From positions 1 through 36,296 of the forward strand of contig CADDZE010000037.1 of NCBI GenBank assembly GCA_902812465.1: DNA of 36,296 nucleotides, written 5' to 3'. The translations under genes and the position numbers were made by a program. This document shows, one piece after another, positions 1 through 9,700 of this stretch. The notes under the pieces are model-generated. The model was given only the letters and a program-made list of their open reading frames with translations, had not been told where the DNA came from and did not search any database. Positions within the stretch are counted from its first letter, which is position 1, and each line of letters starts with the position of its first letter. Source of the DNA: Acidobacteriota bacterium (GTDB lineage: Bacteria; Acidobacteriota; Terriglobia; UBA7540).

Positions 1-2
1 AG

Positions 3-908
3 CTGTGGGCCCTGGGGTCCGTTGCGGGTTATGCTTCCGCTTACATTTTTGACCGGCTGGCTGTCATTCATGCCGATCCGCTCGTGGGGCCCTTCCTGCG
101 CGGCATCCCCAGCTTGGTTCTGGGCATTGTGCTGGTTTGGAAGAATCGGATGTTTGGCCAGGTGTGGCCACGATCGGAAGCCTACGCGGGTAATCGTGCC
201 GTGGCAGCGCTGGCGGTGGCGGGCGCGGTGTCGACAGTGGGACTGTTCGCGCAGTACTTTGCTCTTCGGCTGGGGGGCGTGATAGTGACGGTACCAGTTG
301 TGCAAACGTATGGCCTCTGGGGGACGCTGGGCGCGTGGCTGTTTCTGCGCGAGCGGGTGCGCCCCGTCTTCTTGCTGGGATTTGGGCTGCTGGTGGCGGG
401 CGTCGCGGCGGTTTCGCTGGGCGAACTGCGGGGATGGGCGCACGGCTGGGTGCCTTCGCCGGCCTGGTACTGGGCGATTCCGCTCGCCTGCGGTACGGCG
501 CTAACCTACGGGATCGCGGGCGTCTTCTGGCGCGACTCCCAATTGCGCGGGGCCCACCAATCGACGGCTATCTTGATCCAGTTTGTAGCCAGCCTGGCGA
601 CGGCGCTGGGCGGGCTGGCTCTGGCGGGCCGTCTCCGCCTGATCTCCACCACGCCGGCGCGCGACCTCGCCGCCCTCTTGATCAGTGGTGTGCTCTCCGG
701 CATCGTCGGCGTCTACTGCATCTTCATGGCGTTGCGCCTGATGCGCGTGGCGCGCGTCTTTGCCTACACTTCGCTGACCCCGTTGGTGGCTACAGGCTTC
801 GCCTACTTCTTCCTGCACGAGTACCTGAACCTGCTGATGCTGGCGGGAGTTGTGTTGGCGTGCTTCGGCTTGGCGCTGACGCAGATTTTTCGCCCGCAGG
901 AGGAGTGA
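3..908 (+). CDS. EamA/DMT-family transporter, 5'-truncated by window edge
   Basis: The reading frame is open from base 3, so the gene starts before the window. The GTG at 84 is an internal codon, not a convincing start. About 301 residues are visible, made almost wholly of hydrophobic segments separated by short loops, as in the ten-helix drug/metabolite transporter superfamily built from two EamA repeats. The second repeat begins near the segment 'WYWAIPLACGTALTYG' and ends with 'MLAGVVLACFGLALTQ', the usual last helix of EamA proteins. It sits in the inner membrane and exports or imports a small metabolite that cannot be named from sequence. The next gene is 145 bp downstream on the same strand. 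The family call is firm; the substrate is unknown. Confidence 0.85.
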   Translation: MWALGSVAGYASAYIFDRLAVIHADPLVGPFLRGIPSLVLGIVLVWKNRMFGQVWPRSEAYAGNRAVAALAVAGAVSTVGLFAQYFALRLGGVIVTVPVVQTYGLWGTLGAWLFLRERVRPVFLLGFGLLVAGVAAVSLGELRGWAHGWVPSPAWYWAIPLACGTALTYGIAGVFWRDSQLRGAHQSTAILIQFVASLATALGGLALAGRLRLISTTPARDLAALLISGVLSGIVGVYCIFMALRLMRVARVFAYTSLTPLVATGFAYFFLHEYLNLLMLAGVVLACFGLALTQIFRPQEE

Positions 909-1053
909 GGAAAGTTTCGAGCTGAAAGACACCGTGGAATCTGCCTGATAGTACCGCAGGGCTCCTCTAACCCCCGGCGATGGCCCCAGGCGGGCATACG
1001 CTCGCTCTTGCATCGGCCGGAGGCGGGGGCCACAATAGGCCGCAGAGGGGAAT

Positions 1054-1437
1054 GTGAAAGCGATTGGTTCACTGCTGACGGTGCTGGCCGCGGTGGTGAT
1101 TGGTTATTTCGTCCTCAAGGCGGAGTTTGGCCGGGGACCGGAGAAGGGGGTTCCGCCTCAGGAGACGATCGATGTGGTGGGGGTGCAGTCGGACCTACTG
1201 GCCATTGCCCAGGCGGAAAGGCTCTACTTGGCTAGCCACGGATCCTACGGCAGCCTGGACGAGTTGCAGCAGGAGGGGTCCATTACCTTTTCCCCCGCCG
1301 GTCGGCGCGGCTATAACTACAGCGCAACCATCGACGATGGCCAGCACTTTCGGGTGACGGCCTCGCCTGCCGATCCCAACAAGACGGGCTGGCCCACCCT
1401 GGCCGTGGACGAGACGATGCAAATCACCCGGCAGTAG
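1054..1437 (+). CDS. Pilin/pseudopilin-like membrane-anchored protein
   Basis: A 127-residue protein starting at GTG 1054, preceded by a purine-rich SD (AGAGGGGA about 4 bases upstream). An N-terminal hydrophobic helix (residues about 4-21, 'IGSLLTVLAAVVIGYFVL') anchors it. The rest looks like the globular part of small type II secretion/type IV pilin-like proteins: a helix with 'AQAERLYLASHGSYGSLDEL', then strands ending 'HFRVTASPADP'. The 'YLASHGSYGSLDEL' and 'FRVTASP' pattern recalls pilin-like proteins in which a processed helix leads into a small beta domain. No clear prepilin peptidase site (Gly before Phe plus Glu at +5) is visible, so it may be anchored without processing. It probably shares a transcript with the secreted protein 19 bp downstream. 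Confidence 0.7.
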   Translation: MKAIGSLLTVLAAVVIGYFVLKAEFGRGPEKGVPPQETIDVVGVQSDLLAIAQAERLYLASHGSYGSLDELQQEGSITFSPAGRRGYNYSATIDDGQHFRVTASPADPNKTGWPTLAVDETMQITRQ

Positions 1438-1456
1438 AAGATGAGGCAGGTGCCTG

Positions 1457-2221
1457 ATGGCTCCTGGTCGATACCCCTGGCGGCTCGGTTGGCTGAGTGC
1501 TTGCCTGCTGGCGCTGGCCAGCGCTCGCGTCGCGCCGGCTAAGGACGCAACCAAGGAAAACGACCGTCTGCTGCTGATTCGTGGCCTCGCCCATGAAATC
1601 GCGGTTTCCAAAGTGCCCTTGCCGCGGGGGAAGAAAGGAATCGTGCTTGATTCCCAAGGTCACCTGGATCAGGCTGAGGCCAGTACTGAGTTGCGGGAGA
1701 ACGGTGTGGCCATCAGCCCCGGCATGCCAACGGAGATCACCAAGATTACTTTTAAGCCCAAGGCGATCGTGCTGGACATCAACGGCGGCGGCAAAAAGCG
1801 TTCCAAGTGGTATCAGCATATCGAAATCGGCATGGGGGCAGCCACCTCACCGATCGTGCCGCAGACGCCGGTGGTGGCCGAGGGTTCCTTCGTCACCATC
1901 CGCTTTCCGGGCAAGGTTCCCGACCTAACGGCCGACCAGGCCAAGCAGATCCTCAGCAGCGTGCTCGATTTCGAGCGCCACTCACCCACCGTGCTCTATT
2001 CCCCCTCCGTGCCGCCGAAGTTCAAGGAAGCCATTAAGAAGCATGAAGTGCTGGTGGGGATGGACCGCGACGCTGTGCTTTCCGCCAAGGGTCCTCCGGA
2101 GCGCAAAGTGCGGGAAGTGAAAGAAGGTTCGGAAAAGGAAGACTGGATTTACGGTTTGCCTCCGCATGTTCTGATCGTCACCTTTGACGGCGATACGGTT
2201 GTCGCGGTGAAGCAGTACTGA
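1457..2221 (+). CDS. Secreted protein with BamE/SmpA-like C-terminal segment
   Basis: A 254-residue protein from ATG 1457, which follows an AGGCAGG stretch. Residues about 9-28 ('LGWLSACLLALASARVAPAK') form a signal peptide, so it is exported. The middle (residues 35-170) contains predicted beta-rich sequence without a motif I recognise. Residues about 195-254 carry 'HEVLVGMDRDAVLSAKGPPE', then 'EDWIYG' and 'VIVTFDGDTVVAVKQY'. This is the arrangement seen in SmpA/OmlA (BamE)-type small domains: 'vGMdrdqVl..lG.P..' followed by strands with a Trp-Tyr pair. Inference: an envelope-assembly or periplasmic binding role. It lies 19 bp after the pilin-like gene and converges on the TPR gene with only 63 bp between stops. 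Confidence 0.7.
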   Translation: MAPGRYPWRLGWLSACLLALASARVAPAKDATKENDRLLLIRGLAHEIAVSKVPLPRGKKGIVLDSQGHLDQAEASTELRENGVAISPGMPTEITKITFKPKAIVLDINGGGKKRSKWYQHIEIGMGAATSPIVPQTPVVAEGSFVTIRFPGKVPDLTADQAKQILSSVLDFERHSPTVLYSPSVPPKFKEAIKKHEVLVGMDRDAVLSAKGPPERKVREVKEGSEKEDWIYGLPPHVLIVTFDGDTVVAVKQY

Positions 2222-2284
2222 ACCACTCCCACGGTCGGGTGCCGGAAAGCTGTCGCGAACTGCCTTCGCCACCTTGCAGACCTT

Positions 2285-4033
2285 CTACCGGGCGGGTGCC
2301 TGGTCACGCAAAGTGTAGAGAAACTTCTTCAGCGTGCTATCGCGCCGTGCGTTCTCTTCCGTCAGGCGGCGGACAGCTTGTGCTTGCAGCAGCCTCTCCT
2401 TTTGCGCCAAGGCGGCTTCACCGAGCCGCTGGTAAATCCGCGACAGGCGGTAGTGAGCTTCCGCCGAGTCTGGATTCAAGCGGACACAGGCTTCCATTTC
2501 GGTGCGAGCCCTCGCCCACGCTTGTGCCCACTCGAGGGCCTTTCCGAGCTGGCACCGTGCCAGTTGGCTAGCCGGTGAGATGCGAACCGCTGCGCCAAGA
2601 TAGCGCAGCGCTTCGGCGGATGGCCGGGAGTTCCCGCGGTCGTGTTCGATCTTGAGCAACACCGCGCCGCAATAGGCGGCGGCATCGCCATCGCGGGGAG
2701 AAGCGTCGGCCTGCTGGCACAGGGCCTGTGCCACCGGCTCGGCGGGGGTGGAGGGCTCGTCCAGCGCCACTTCGCCGAGATAATGGAAAGCCAGAACAGA
2801 CTCGGGGCCGGAGGTGCTACGCGCCGTCTCGAGCAGCGTGTGGGCGGCGTCCGCGTAGCGCTCGAGGAAGAACAGGGTCAGGCCCTTGGCCACCCGGGCG
2901 CGCACAGATTGAGGGAAAAGCTGGGCCGCCTGTTCGAAGACCGCCAAGGCAGGCTCGAACGTCTGGTGCCGCAAAAGCTCGGCCCCCAGCGCCAGCCGGT
3001 ACTGCTCTTCGCCGGGGGCCAAAGCAACCGCGGCTTGATAGCAGCGGACGGCTGTCAGGCTGTCGCCCCGCGCTTCCGCGATGTCGCCCCGCAGACTTTC
3101 GAGTGCGGCATTATCACCTAACTGGACGGCGCGCTCGGCGGTGGCCCAGGCGGCGTCCAGCTTGCCCGTATGAAACTGGGCCAGGGCGAGGTGGTAGGCG
3201 ATCTCGGGCCGCTGCGGGGCGAGGCGTGCTGCCGCCTCGAGATGACGGATGGCCGCATCTGCCCGGCGCGCTTCGGTCTCTGCTAGCGCGGTGGCGGTGA
3301 GCAGATCGACGTCATCAGGCCGCAGGCGAAGCGCCGCTTCCATGTCCGCTGCGGCAGCGTCCGAATGGCCATTGCCGGAATCGATGGCCGCCTTGAGCCG
3401 GAAGTAGGCTATTTGCTGGCTGGGTGCCGGAGGCGGCGGGACACCTTTCAAGGCCGCGGCCGCCTCGGTGTAACGGTGCAGGCGGGAGAGCGCTGCGGCC
3501 CACTCGAGGTGGGCAGCGGCGTTGTCAGGGCTTGCCCGGACGGCGCGGCGCAAAAAGGGTTCAGCTTGGGCCGGTGCACCCGTGAGATTGTAAAGCGAGC
3601 CTAGCGCGAGCAGAGCGTCAGGGTTGCCGGGCTCGATGGACAACGCTCGGCGCAGCTCCGCCTCCGCCCGGTCGGGCTTTCCGGCCAGCAGGTACGCTTT
3701 GCCGAGAGTGACTCTAGCTGCGGCGTCCTGAGGGTGTGAATGGACCCAGCCCTCCAGGGCACGGGTGGCGCCGGCGAGATCGCCGGATGCCGGAGCAGCC
3801 TCCGCGCGTGCCCGGTCATTCTGTTGTCCGGAAAGCGCGGCCGAGCAAAGAAGGGTAGCCGCCAGCAGGCCGGACGCCGCCGTCAAAAGCGAGTAGTCCG
3901 CACGACCCACGAAAGGACCGAGGGTGAGCCAGGACCGCGTCCCAAAGCGGTCTTGGACCGCTTCGCAGCGTCCCAGCCTTCCCGCACGGCCAGGCGGCAA
4001 AGCTCGCACGACGTCACTGGCCGGGCGAATCAT
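2285..4033 (-). CDS. Exported tetratricopeptide-repeat protein
   Basis: About 582 residues when started at ATG 4033, which overlaps the end of the upstream membrane-protein gene by 20 bp and suggests translational coupling. A longer frame to 4156 would overlap far more and is less likely. A GTG at 3910 is a further option, just before a hydrophobic stretch (residues about 47-68, 'LLTAASGLLAATLLCSAALS') that looks like a signal peptide or anchor. From about residue 80 to the end, 34-residue TPR helices repeat with typical signatures ('ARVTLGKAYLLAGKPDRAEA', 'PDALLALGSLYNLTGAPAQA', 'EAHYRLSRIYQRLGEAALAQ'). TPR arrays are protein-interaction scaffolds. Coupling to the GT-C-like membrane protein suggests a periplasmic partner of that protein, but this is inference. 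Confidence 0.85.
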   Translation of the reverse strand: MIRPASDVVRALPPGRAGRLGRCEAVQDRFGTRSWLTLGPFVGRADYSLLTAASGLLAATLLCSAALSGQQNDRARAEAAPASGDLAGATRALEGWVHSHPQDAAARVTLGKAYLLAGKPDRAEAELRRALSIEPGNPDALLALGSLYNLTGAPAQAEPFLRRAVRASPDNAAAHLEWAAALSRLHRYTEAAAALKGVPPPPAPSQQIAYFRLKAAIDSGNGHSDAAAADMEAALRLRPDDVDLLTATALAETEARRADAAIRHLEAAARLAPQRPEIAYHLALAQFHTGKLDAAWATAERAVQLGDNAALESLRGDIAEARGDSLTAVRCYQAAVALAPGEEQYRLALGAELLRHQTFEPALAVFEQAAQLFPQSVRARVAKGLTLFFLERYADAAHTLLETARSTSGPESVLAFHYLGEVALDEPSTPAEPVAQALCQQADASPRDGDAAAYCGAVLLKIEHDRGNSRPSAEALRYLGAAVRISPASQLARCQLGKALEWAQAWARARTEMEACVRLNPDSAEAHYRLSRIYQRLGEAALAQKERLLQAQAVRRLTEENARRDSTLKKFLYTLRDQAPAR

Positions 4034-5825
4034 CTTTTGCCGGACTATCGGAAATCCGGAGAATAAGGCAGTCTTGGTCTTCGTAGGCTTCCCGGAAGCC
4101 CGCTTCGAAGGCGTACCGAAGCCATTGGGGCGAGGGCCGAGAGGGCGCGTCGCCAATGAAAAGATAGTTTACTCCTGCGGGCTCCAGCTTGGCGAATAGC
4201 GACCGGATAGCCTCGGTGGGGTCTGGCTCCGCGGCCCGTGACAAGCGGTCATTCAGCCGCGCGAGCTCGGGATGCGCATCAAGTAGGTATAGAGGGTCAA
4301 GGCCCGAGACGTAGCGGTGCATCGTGTCGTAGAAGAAGAGCTTGGGGAAGTCTGACCAGTTGGCGTTGTAGATGAGCGCGCCGGCCGGAACGTGGCGGAT
4401 CAGCCAATCGGCGCCTGCAGCATAGTGGTCCGGGGGCTTGGTATTCACTGCCACCTTGGTCCGGGCGGTGCGCAGAGCGTGAAGGGCTGCCGCCGTCAAA
4501 AGCATGAGAAGCGGAATTTCGAGCAACCGCCAAAGCTGGGCCCCTTCCTTTCGGCCGGGTCGCTGAGTAGGTGCCCGCCGCGGTGCGTCTTGCAAGCTCG
4601 TGGCCTCTGGGGAAGCGACCTCCGCGGCAGGCATTGGCGCGGCCTCCCAAGCTGCCTGAAGCGCAAAGGCGGCGAAGAGAACGGCGAATGGTGGCCAATA
4701 CTCCATGAAACGGATCGACCGGATGGTGATGAGCAGTAAGAATGTCGAGAAGAAGAGTAAGAGCATGGGACGCTGGATGCAGGTCCTGTCATGGCGGCTA
4801 AGTGCCAGGGCGTAGCCGAAGGTGAGGTAGCCAGCTACCATAGCCGCGCACGCCACCACAGATCCCTGGAAGAAAATCCAGCTGGTGACACTGTACCACT
4901 CGAAGCCGCCGCCCGGGGCAATCGAGAGCTGGCCCGATTTGGCGAGCAGGTGCTCCAGGAAGAGGCTGACGTTTTTCGGGAAGTACGGATGGATTACGAA
5001 AGCGGCCAGGATGCCGGCGATCGTCCACAGCAAAGGGCGCCACTCAAGCCGGCGCTCACTCCACCCTACGACCACCAGCCAGATAAAGGCTAAGACAGCG
5101 AGGATCACGAAGAGGTTGTAGGTCCAGGCATAGAGGAACGCGACCGGACCCAGCCAGGCGTACTTGCGCTCGAACAATAGGTACACTCCCAGCGCAAGAT
5201 AGAGCAGGGAAAGACCGGTTGCCTTTGTCATATTGAGCCGGGCATAGAAGAACCAGGAGCATCCCAGCAAGGCTAACAGCCACGCCAGAGGATACCGGAT
5301 GCGGTAGCGAAGGATGAGTCCGTAGAGCGCGAGGATGGCCGCGCTGCCAAACAGGGTGGTGGCTACTTTCGCGCCCAGGCGCAGGTCCCCAAACCAAGTG
5401 AAGGGAATTAACAGCAGGTGATAGAGGAAATGTTGATCGGCATAACGCGCGGGACTCAGCGTGGTCAGCGGCAACCAGGTGAAAGCGGGGAGAAAGTCAC
5501 CGTGGCGCATACCATCCCACAGGAGAGCGCTCCACTTGATGTGGTAGTAACCATCAAAGTCGGCGCAGCAGACGCTCGGCGTGGCGAACTGGACCCAGGA
5601 GAACCCGCAGGTAATGAAGACGGCTCCTATCACGAGGTTCAGGCGGTGCGGGCGCCTGCCCGTCTCACCTGCCCGGCTGCCGCACTCAACGGAACCGGCG
5701 AGGGATTCGCCAACAGGTAAGCTCACTTGGATCCTTCGTCCCTTGGCCTCGTCTGCTGGCCGGCCATCTCGGCCGAGCTTGGGGTGAGCCAGGGCCGGGG
5801 CAACGACGACGCCACTCACGGCCAC
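4014..5825 (-). CDS. GT-C-fold integral membrane protein, STT3/PMT-like
   Basis: A 603-residue protein (GTG 5825) with about ten to twelve membrane helices from residue 63 onward, a soluble insertion rich in Pro/Ala around residues 395-425, and a C-terminal soluble domain from about residue 460. The first periplasmic loop has 'ADFDGYYHIK' (Asp89, Asp91, His95), followed by 'YADQHFLYH' (Asp130, His132, His136). This matches the acidic first-loop motif of GT-C glycosyltransferases such as STT3/PglB, which use lipid-linked sugars. The C-terminal domain contains 'NANWSDFPKLFFYDT' and 'YVSGLDPLYLLD', features I associate with uncharacterised bacterial GT-C-like proteins. Donor and acceptor are unknown. 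The N-terminal 60 residues are poorly hydrophobic and a later start is possible; a TATACT hexamer lies on this strand at 5842-5847. It overlaps the exported TPR gene by 20 bp. Confidence 0.75.
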   Translation of the reverse strand: MAVSGVVVAPALAHPKLGRDGRPADEAKGRRIQVSLPVGESLAGSVECGSRAGETGRRPHRLNLVIGAVFITCGFSWVQFATPSVCCADFDGYYHIKWSALLWDGMRHGDFLPAFTWLPLTTLSPARYADQHFLYHLLLIPFTWFGDLRLGAKVATTLFGSAAILALYGLILRYRIRYPLAWLLALLGCSWFFYARLNMTKATGLSLLYLALGVYLLFERKYAWLGPVAFLYAWTYNLFVILAVLAFIWLVVVGWSERRLEWRPLLWTIAGILAAFVIHPYFPKNVSLFLEHLLAKSGQLSIAPGGGFEWYSVTSWIFFQGSVVACAAMVAGYLTFGYALALSRHDRTCIQRPMLLLFFSTFLLLITIRSIRFMEYWPPFAVLFAAFALQAAWEAAPMPAAEVASPEATSLQDAPRRAPTQRPGRKEGAQLWRLLEIPLLMLLTAAALHALRTARTKVAVNTKPPDHYAAGADWLIRHVPAGALIYNANWSDFPKLFFYDTMHRYVSGLDPLYLLDAHPELARLNDRLSRAAEPDPTEAIRSLFAKLEPAGVNYLFIGDAPSRPSPQWLRYAFEAGFREAYEDQDCLILRISDSPAKDDSPGQ

Positions 5826-6119
5826 GACCCTCCGGCCCCGCAGTATACACTGAGTGCGTTGGCGACGCAGACTTCGCCCGCAGCTCTCATGGCCCGGGAC
5901 GGCTGGCGGTTATCATGGCTGCCATGAGAGCAGGGGCGTTAAAGTTGAGCGTACTGCGCAACTGGATGAGGGAAGCCGCTGACCGGCGGAATAGGCTGGC
6001 CAACTTCAGTCCCCATGCAAGGGCCACAGGCAATAGCGTCCCCCTCGCGAAGTGGCCTTCAAGCGTGTGTCAGGCGAGTCAGTCGGCAGGGATGCGGCAA
6101 AGCGGCGCGACAGCGGCGG

Positions 6120-6740
6120 TTATCGACAGCAGATTCCGGGAGTGCTGACCGCCGCGAAACACAGGCGCGCCTTCAGGCGCTCGAGCCACAGCTGGTGAGC
6201 GGCGTGAAGGCTGGGGTTCATCCAAGGCCGGTCGATCCAGGCCGTGAAGCCATGCTGGCACTCTTCGGTGATCACCCGGGTGCCGTCCTGCTGCGGGATG
6301 AGCAACCAGCGGTGAAAGGCGTGGGTGCCGAAGCTCTCGGCTGTCCAACCGAGCGCCCGGCCGGGCTCGTACAGCGTCACTTCGCTCTGCTGCCAGGTGC
6401 TAAATGTTCGCCAGGAAAATGGAGTCCACAACTTTAACACTTTCGGGGCCGGCGTTGAGCCGGAGCGGGAGGCAATCCTGACATCGGCACAATTGGGATA
6501 AAATTCAGGCCACTCCGGCGCGCGCCGCAGCACGTCAAACACGCTTTCCGGGGACACAGCAGGCAAGAATAGTTCGTTGTGGGCAAAAACCGGGTTGCGG
6601 CGGTGGTGGAATCCTGGCGGCCAGGGTTTGGGATGAAATAGGGAGCGCGGCGAGCTAACATACCATTGAGGATATTGGCGGCGAAGCAGGATGAACCATC
6701 CGATGGGAGTGCGCGGTGGCTCCGCTCGCAAAATGCCCAT
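6120..6740 (-). CDS. SRPBCC (START/polyketide-cyclase-like) protein
   Basis: About 206 residues from ATG 6740, only 16 bp after the stop of the GMC-hydrolase fusion. A TTG at 6788 would overlap that gene and is less likely. No strong SD is visible, so coupling to the upstream gene is plausible. The core starts near residue 53 with 'FAHNELFLPAVSPESVFDVL' and 'PEFYPNCADVRI', then 'WTPFSWRTFSTWQQSEVTLY', 'LGWTAES' and 'TRVITEECQHGF'. This is the usual strand-helix-strand order of SRPBCC ligand-binding proteins, which enclose a hydrophobic ligand in a deep cavity. The N-terminal 50 residues are rich in Arg/Pro/Trp and unusual for the family. Genomic linkage to a sterol-oxidase-like GMC protein suggests a hydrophobic or lipid substrate shared between them. 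Confidence 0.75.
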   Translation of the reverse strand: MGILRAEPPRTPIGWFILLRRQYPQWYVSSPRSLFHPKPWPPGFHHRRNPVFAHNELFLPAVSPESVFDVLRRAPEWPEFYPNCADVRIASRSGSTPAPKVLKLWTPFSWRTFSTWQQSEVTLYEPGRALGWTAESFGTHAFHRWLLIPQQDGTRVITEECQHGFTAWIDRPWMNPSLHAAHQLWLERLKARLCFAAVSTPGICCR

Positions 6741-6756
6741 GGCAGCGTGCCTGGCG

Positions 6757-9700
6757 TCAGGAGTTCGTGGCCTCGAGATGATCGGCAATCAGCGGATATA
6801 CGTCTTGTGAGGCGTTCTTGCCGATGATGCAATCGAGGTGGCCATAGCCGGGAACCACCTCACGGCGGTAGAAACGCGATCCGTGGCGTTGCTGCAGCCA
6901 ACGGTAAGCGACCTCGGTGCTCTCGGGTAAGAAGCATTCGTTTTCGGCACCATGAATGAAGGCCAGAGGAAGGGCCAGCCGCTCCAGGTGCGGAAGGTAG
7001 AGGTCCTTGCCCTCCCGCGTCACCACGTGCCCGGCTCGCACCATGCGCGCCAAGTGTTCGAACGCGCCGATGCTGGCCACGCCGAACATCTCGTGCAGCA
7101 CATCGTGCGTCGCCTGATTGAGCTGCTCGTGCTGGTAGAGCCGCGAGTAGAGAAACGTAATACGGTGGCAAACAGGGCTCGAACAGCCTTCCGGACCACC
7201 AGGGGCAAGCAGCCGCAGGGCCAAGTCGTAGAGGCGCTCATGCCAGCTGTCATGCCCGGTCCGCGGGGCGGCGTAGGCGGTGAGCGACCGGATCCCCAAC
7301 CGTGCCAAGAGCTCGGGAAAGTGAATGCCGCACTTCACCCGAGTAGTGAGGGGTGCAATGAGGTGGGTGGCCACCTGCGAGCAGACTGCCGACCGCACGC
7401 CCTGCAGACCCGCTAGCATGGCCATGACCAACGTGGTGGCGCCGAAACAGTGGGCGAACACCTGGACCGTTTGGCTGCCGGAGATTTGCCGCACCTTGGC
7501 CACGGCCGCGGGATAGTCGTAGAGGGCGATGAGGTCGCCGCTAAGCGGCTGCGCCGCCGAGGGCAGCGCAATGCTGGCGCGGTTATCGAGCAGCCACACG
7601 TCAAATCCGCGTGCACAGAGATACTCGACTAGGTTGGTTTCGATGGTGTCGATGGCGAAGATTAGGCTGGAGACCCCTAGGCCGTGAAGCAGAATCACCG
7701 GACCCTTCTTTCCGGCTTGATAGCGAGTAAGTCGGAGCGGCACGCCATCCGTGGTTTTAAAAGCATGAACTTCGGGCGCTGGTGCGCGCAAGGGCCGCCT
7801 CTTGCGTGGGGGCGCGCTGGGGTTGAAGACTGCCGGCGATGCGAAGATTCCGGCATAGATTTCGAACAGCTCGCCCGCGAAAGATTGGCCGAAGCGTGCC
7901 AAGGCCTTGAGGCGCTCATCAAAGGTATGCGCGTGGGTCACCCGGATGGTGGCGAGCTGGCGGGCGAAGTCCTCCAGGCCAATGCGCAGGATGCCTCGGC
8001 CCAGCACCGGAGCATCGGGCGTGGGTCCGTCGTGAACGGTGATATACAGCGTCGTCGTGTCAGCCCAGAGGTCGTGGGTCGAATCGCGATGCAGCTCTTT
8101 GAAGCCTTGAAAGTAGTAAGCCCGTCCCTCCTCCGTCACTAGCTTCATGCGATAGCGCATTTGCTGCGTATCGACCCGCTCGGGATCGGCGACGAAGAGG
8201 TTGAACACACCGTCGCTAGCCGTAAGCGGCTGCGGTGAAAGGGCCGGCGCGGTAACGGTGCCGGCCATGCGCGCCAGGTGAGTCGGGTCGGCGAGCATCT
8301 GCTCTAAATCGTCCGTCTGGATAGTGAGAATGAACTCGAAGGTGGAGTTCGAGCTTCTACCGGCCGCGGCAGCACGCTCGTAGTCGTCTTTGATCTCGGT
8401 GGACCAATAGCCACGCATGCGCTCGGTGAACTCGATACCCAGTGTCGCCGGTGAGAGAGGGGGCTTGGCCGGTCTTCCGGTTGGGGCTTCGACTGGCAAG
8501 CTGGCCGTGTCCCCTCGGTAGGGGATGGTCCAGCCGTGGTCCTTCGCCAATAGCGCACAGCAGCGCTCGGCGAGCGCGGAGATGGTGAGTAGGGGATTGA
8601 CGCCGAGCGGCCGGGGAATGACCGAGCCGTCGGCTACATAGAGCCCCTCATACACGGCCGAGCCTTGGGTGCCTGCAAACACTTGACCTTTGTGGTTTAC
8701 TACCCCGCGCTCAGCGTCTTCCGCCATGACGCATCCGCCCAGAGGGTGCACAGTGATCAACTCGTGACGAAACAGGCGGATCCAGAGGGGATTTTTGACG
8801 TATTGGCCTCCCAGCGCACGGCTGGCAGCGTCCAAGCACTGGCTAGCGCGGTCAAAGACGGGCTGGCTGCCAGCGCCCGGCCAGTGGATGCGGAGGCGGT
8901 CATTTTCCAGGGTCATCCGTCCATTGCCATCGTCGTGAGCCATCACCAGGTAGGTTTGCGTGTTCCGGGTGGCGCCGCGATACGGACCCAGCAGGATGCT
9001 CGCGGCCTCCTGCTCCATCCGCCGCAGGCTTGGCCTTTCCGGGGATCCTCCAGCGCGGGCGGCCGCGGCGAGAGCTTCGGGCAGGAAGACGGCGAGTGCT
9101 CCGGGTACCGCCCCTTCCTCGATGACCATGCCTTCAGCAAGTTCGCGCTGCTGGCGGGCATCGATTACGCCGGTAATGGTCGGGCCGACGGGCGCGCGTC
9201 CTTGAGGCAGGTGGCGGCCAAAGCCGATGCCCTCGATCACGTCGTCGCACGCATAGCCGAAACCGAGCAGGTCGCCATTGCCCGTAAAGTGGTATCCGAG
9301 CCGGCCAGACAACGGCAGTCCGCCCGCGCGCGAGCGAAGCAGAATCTCCGTTGAGCCGAAGGTGCCGGCAGCGAGGAGGACAATATCGGCGGCGACGAAC
9401 GCGGTAGGAGCATCAAAACGCTCCCGGCCGGAATCGAGGACCTGATAGTGCACCAGCCACCGGCCGCCGCGCCGCTCAACGTGTCGTACCGTGACCTGTG
9501 TGAAGATCTCGGCGCCATGATTCACAGCGTCCGGCAGGTAGTTCATCAGCAAGGTATTCTTGGCACCGTAGTTGCACCCGGTGATGCAGTCCCCGCAAAG
9601 TTTGCAAGCTTGCTGTGCGACCCCGGCAGCATTGGTTCGATCCGCGAAGGTGACGTTGATCGGCGCACGGCGAAACGGATGGCCTAGAGCCGCGGCCGAC

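Noticed and set aside
8665-9354. 229-residue plus-strand frame opposite the GMC gene
   Set aside because: It lies wholly antisense to a conserved enzyme and has the irregular composition of a shadow frame.
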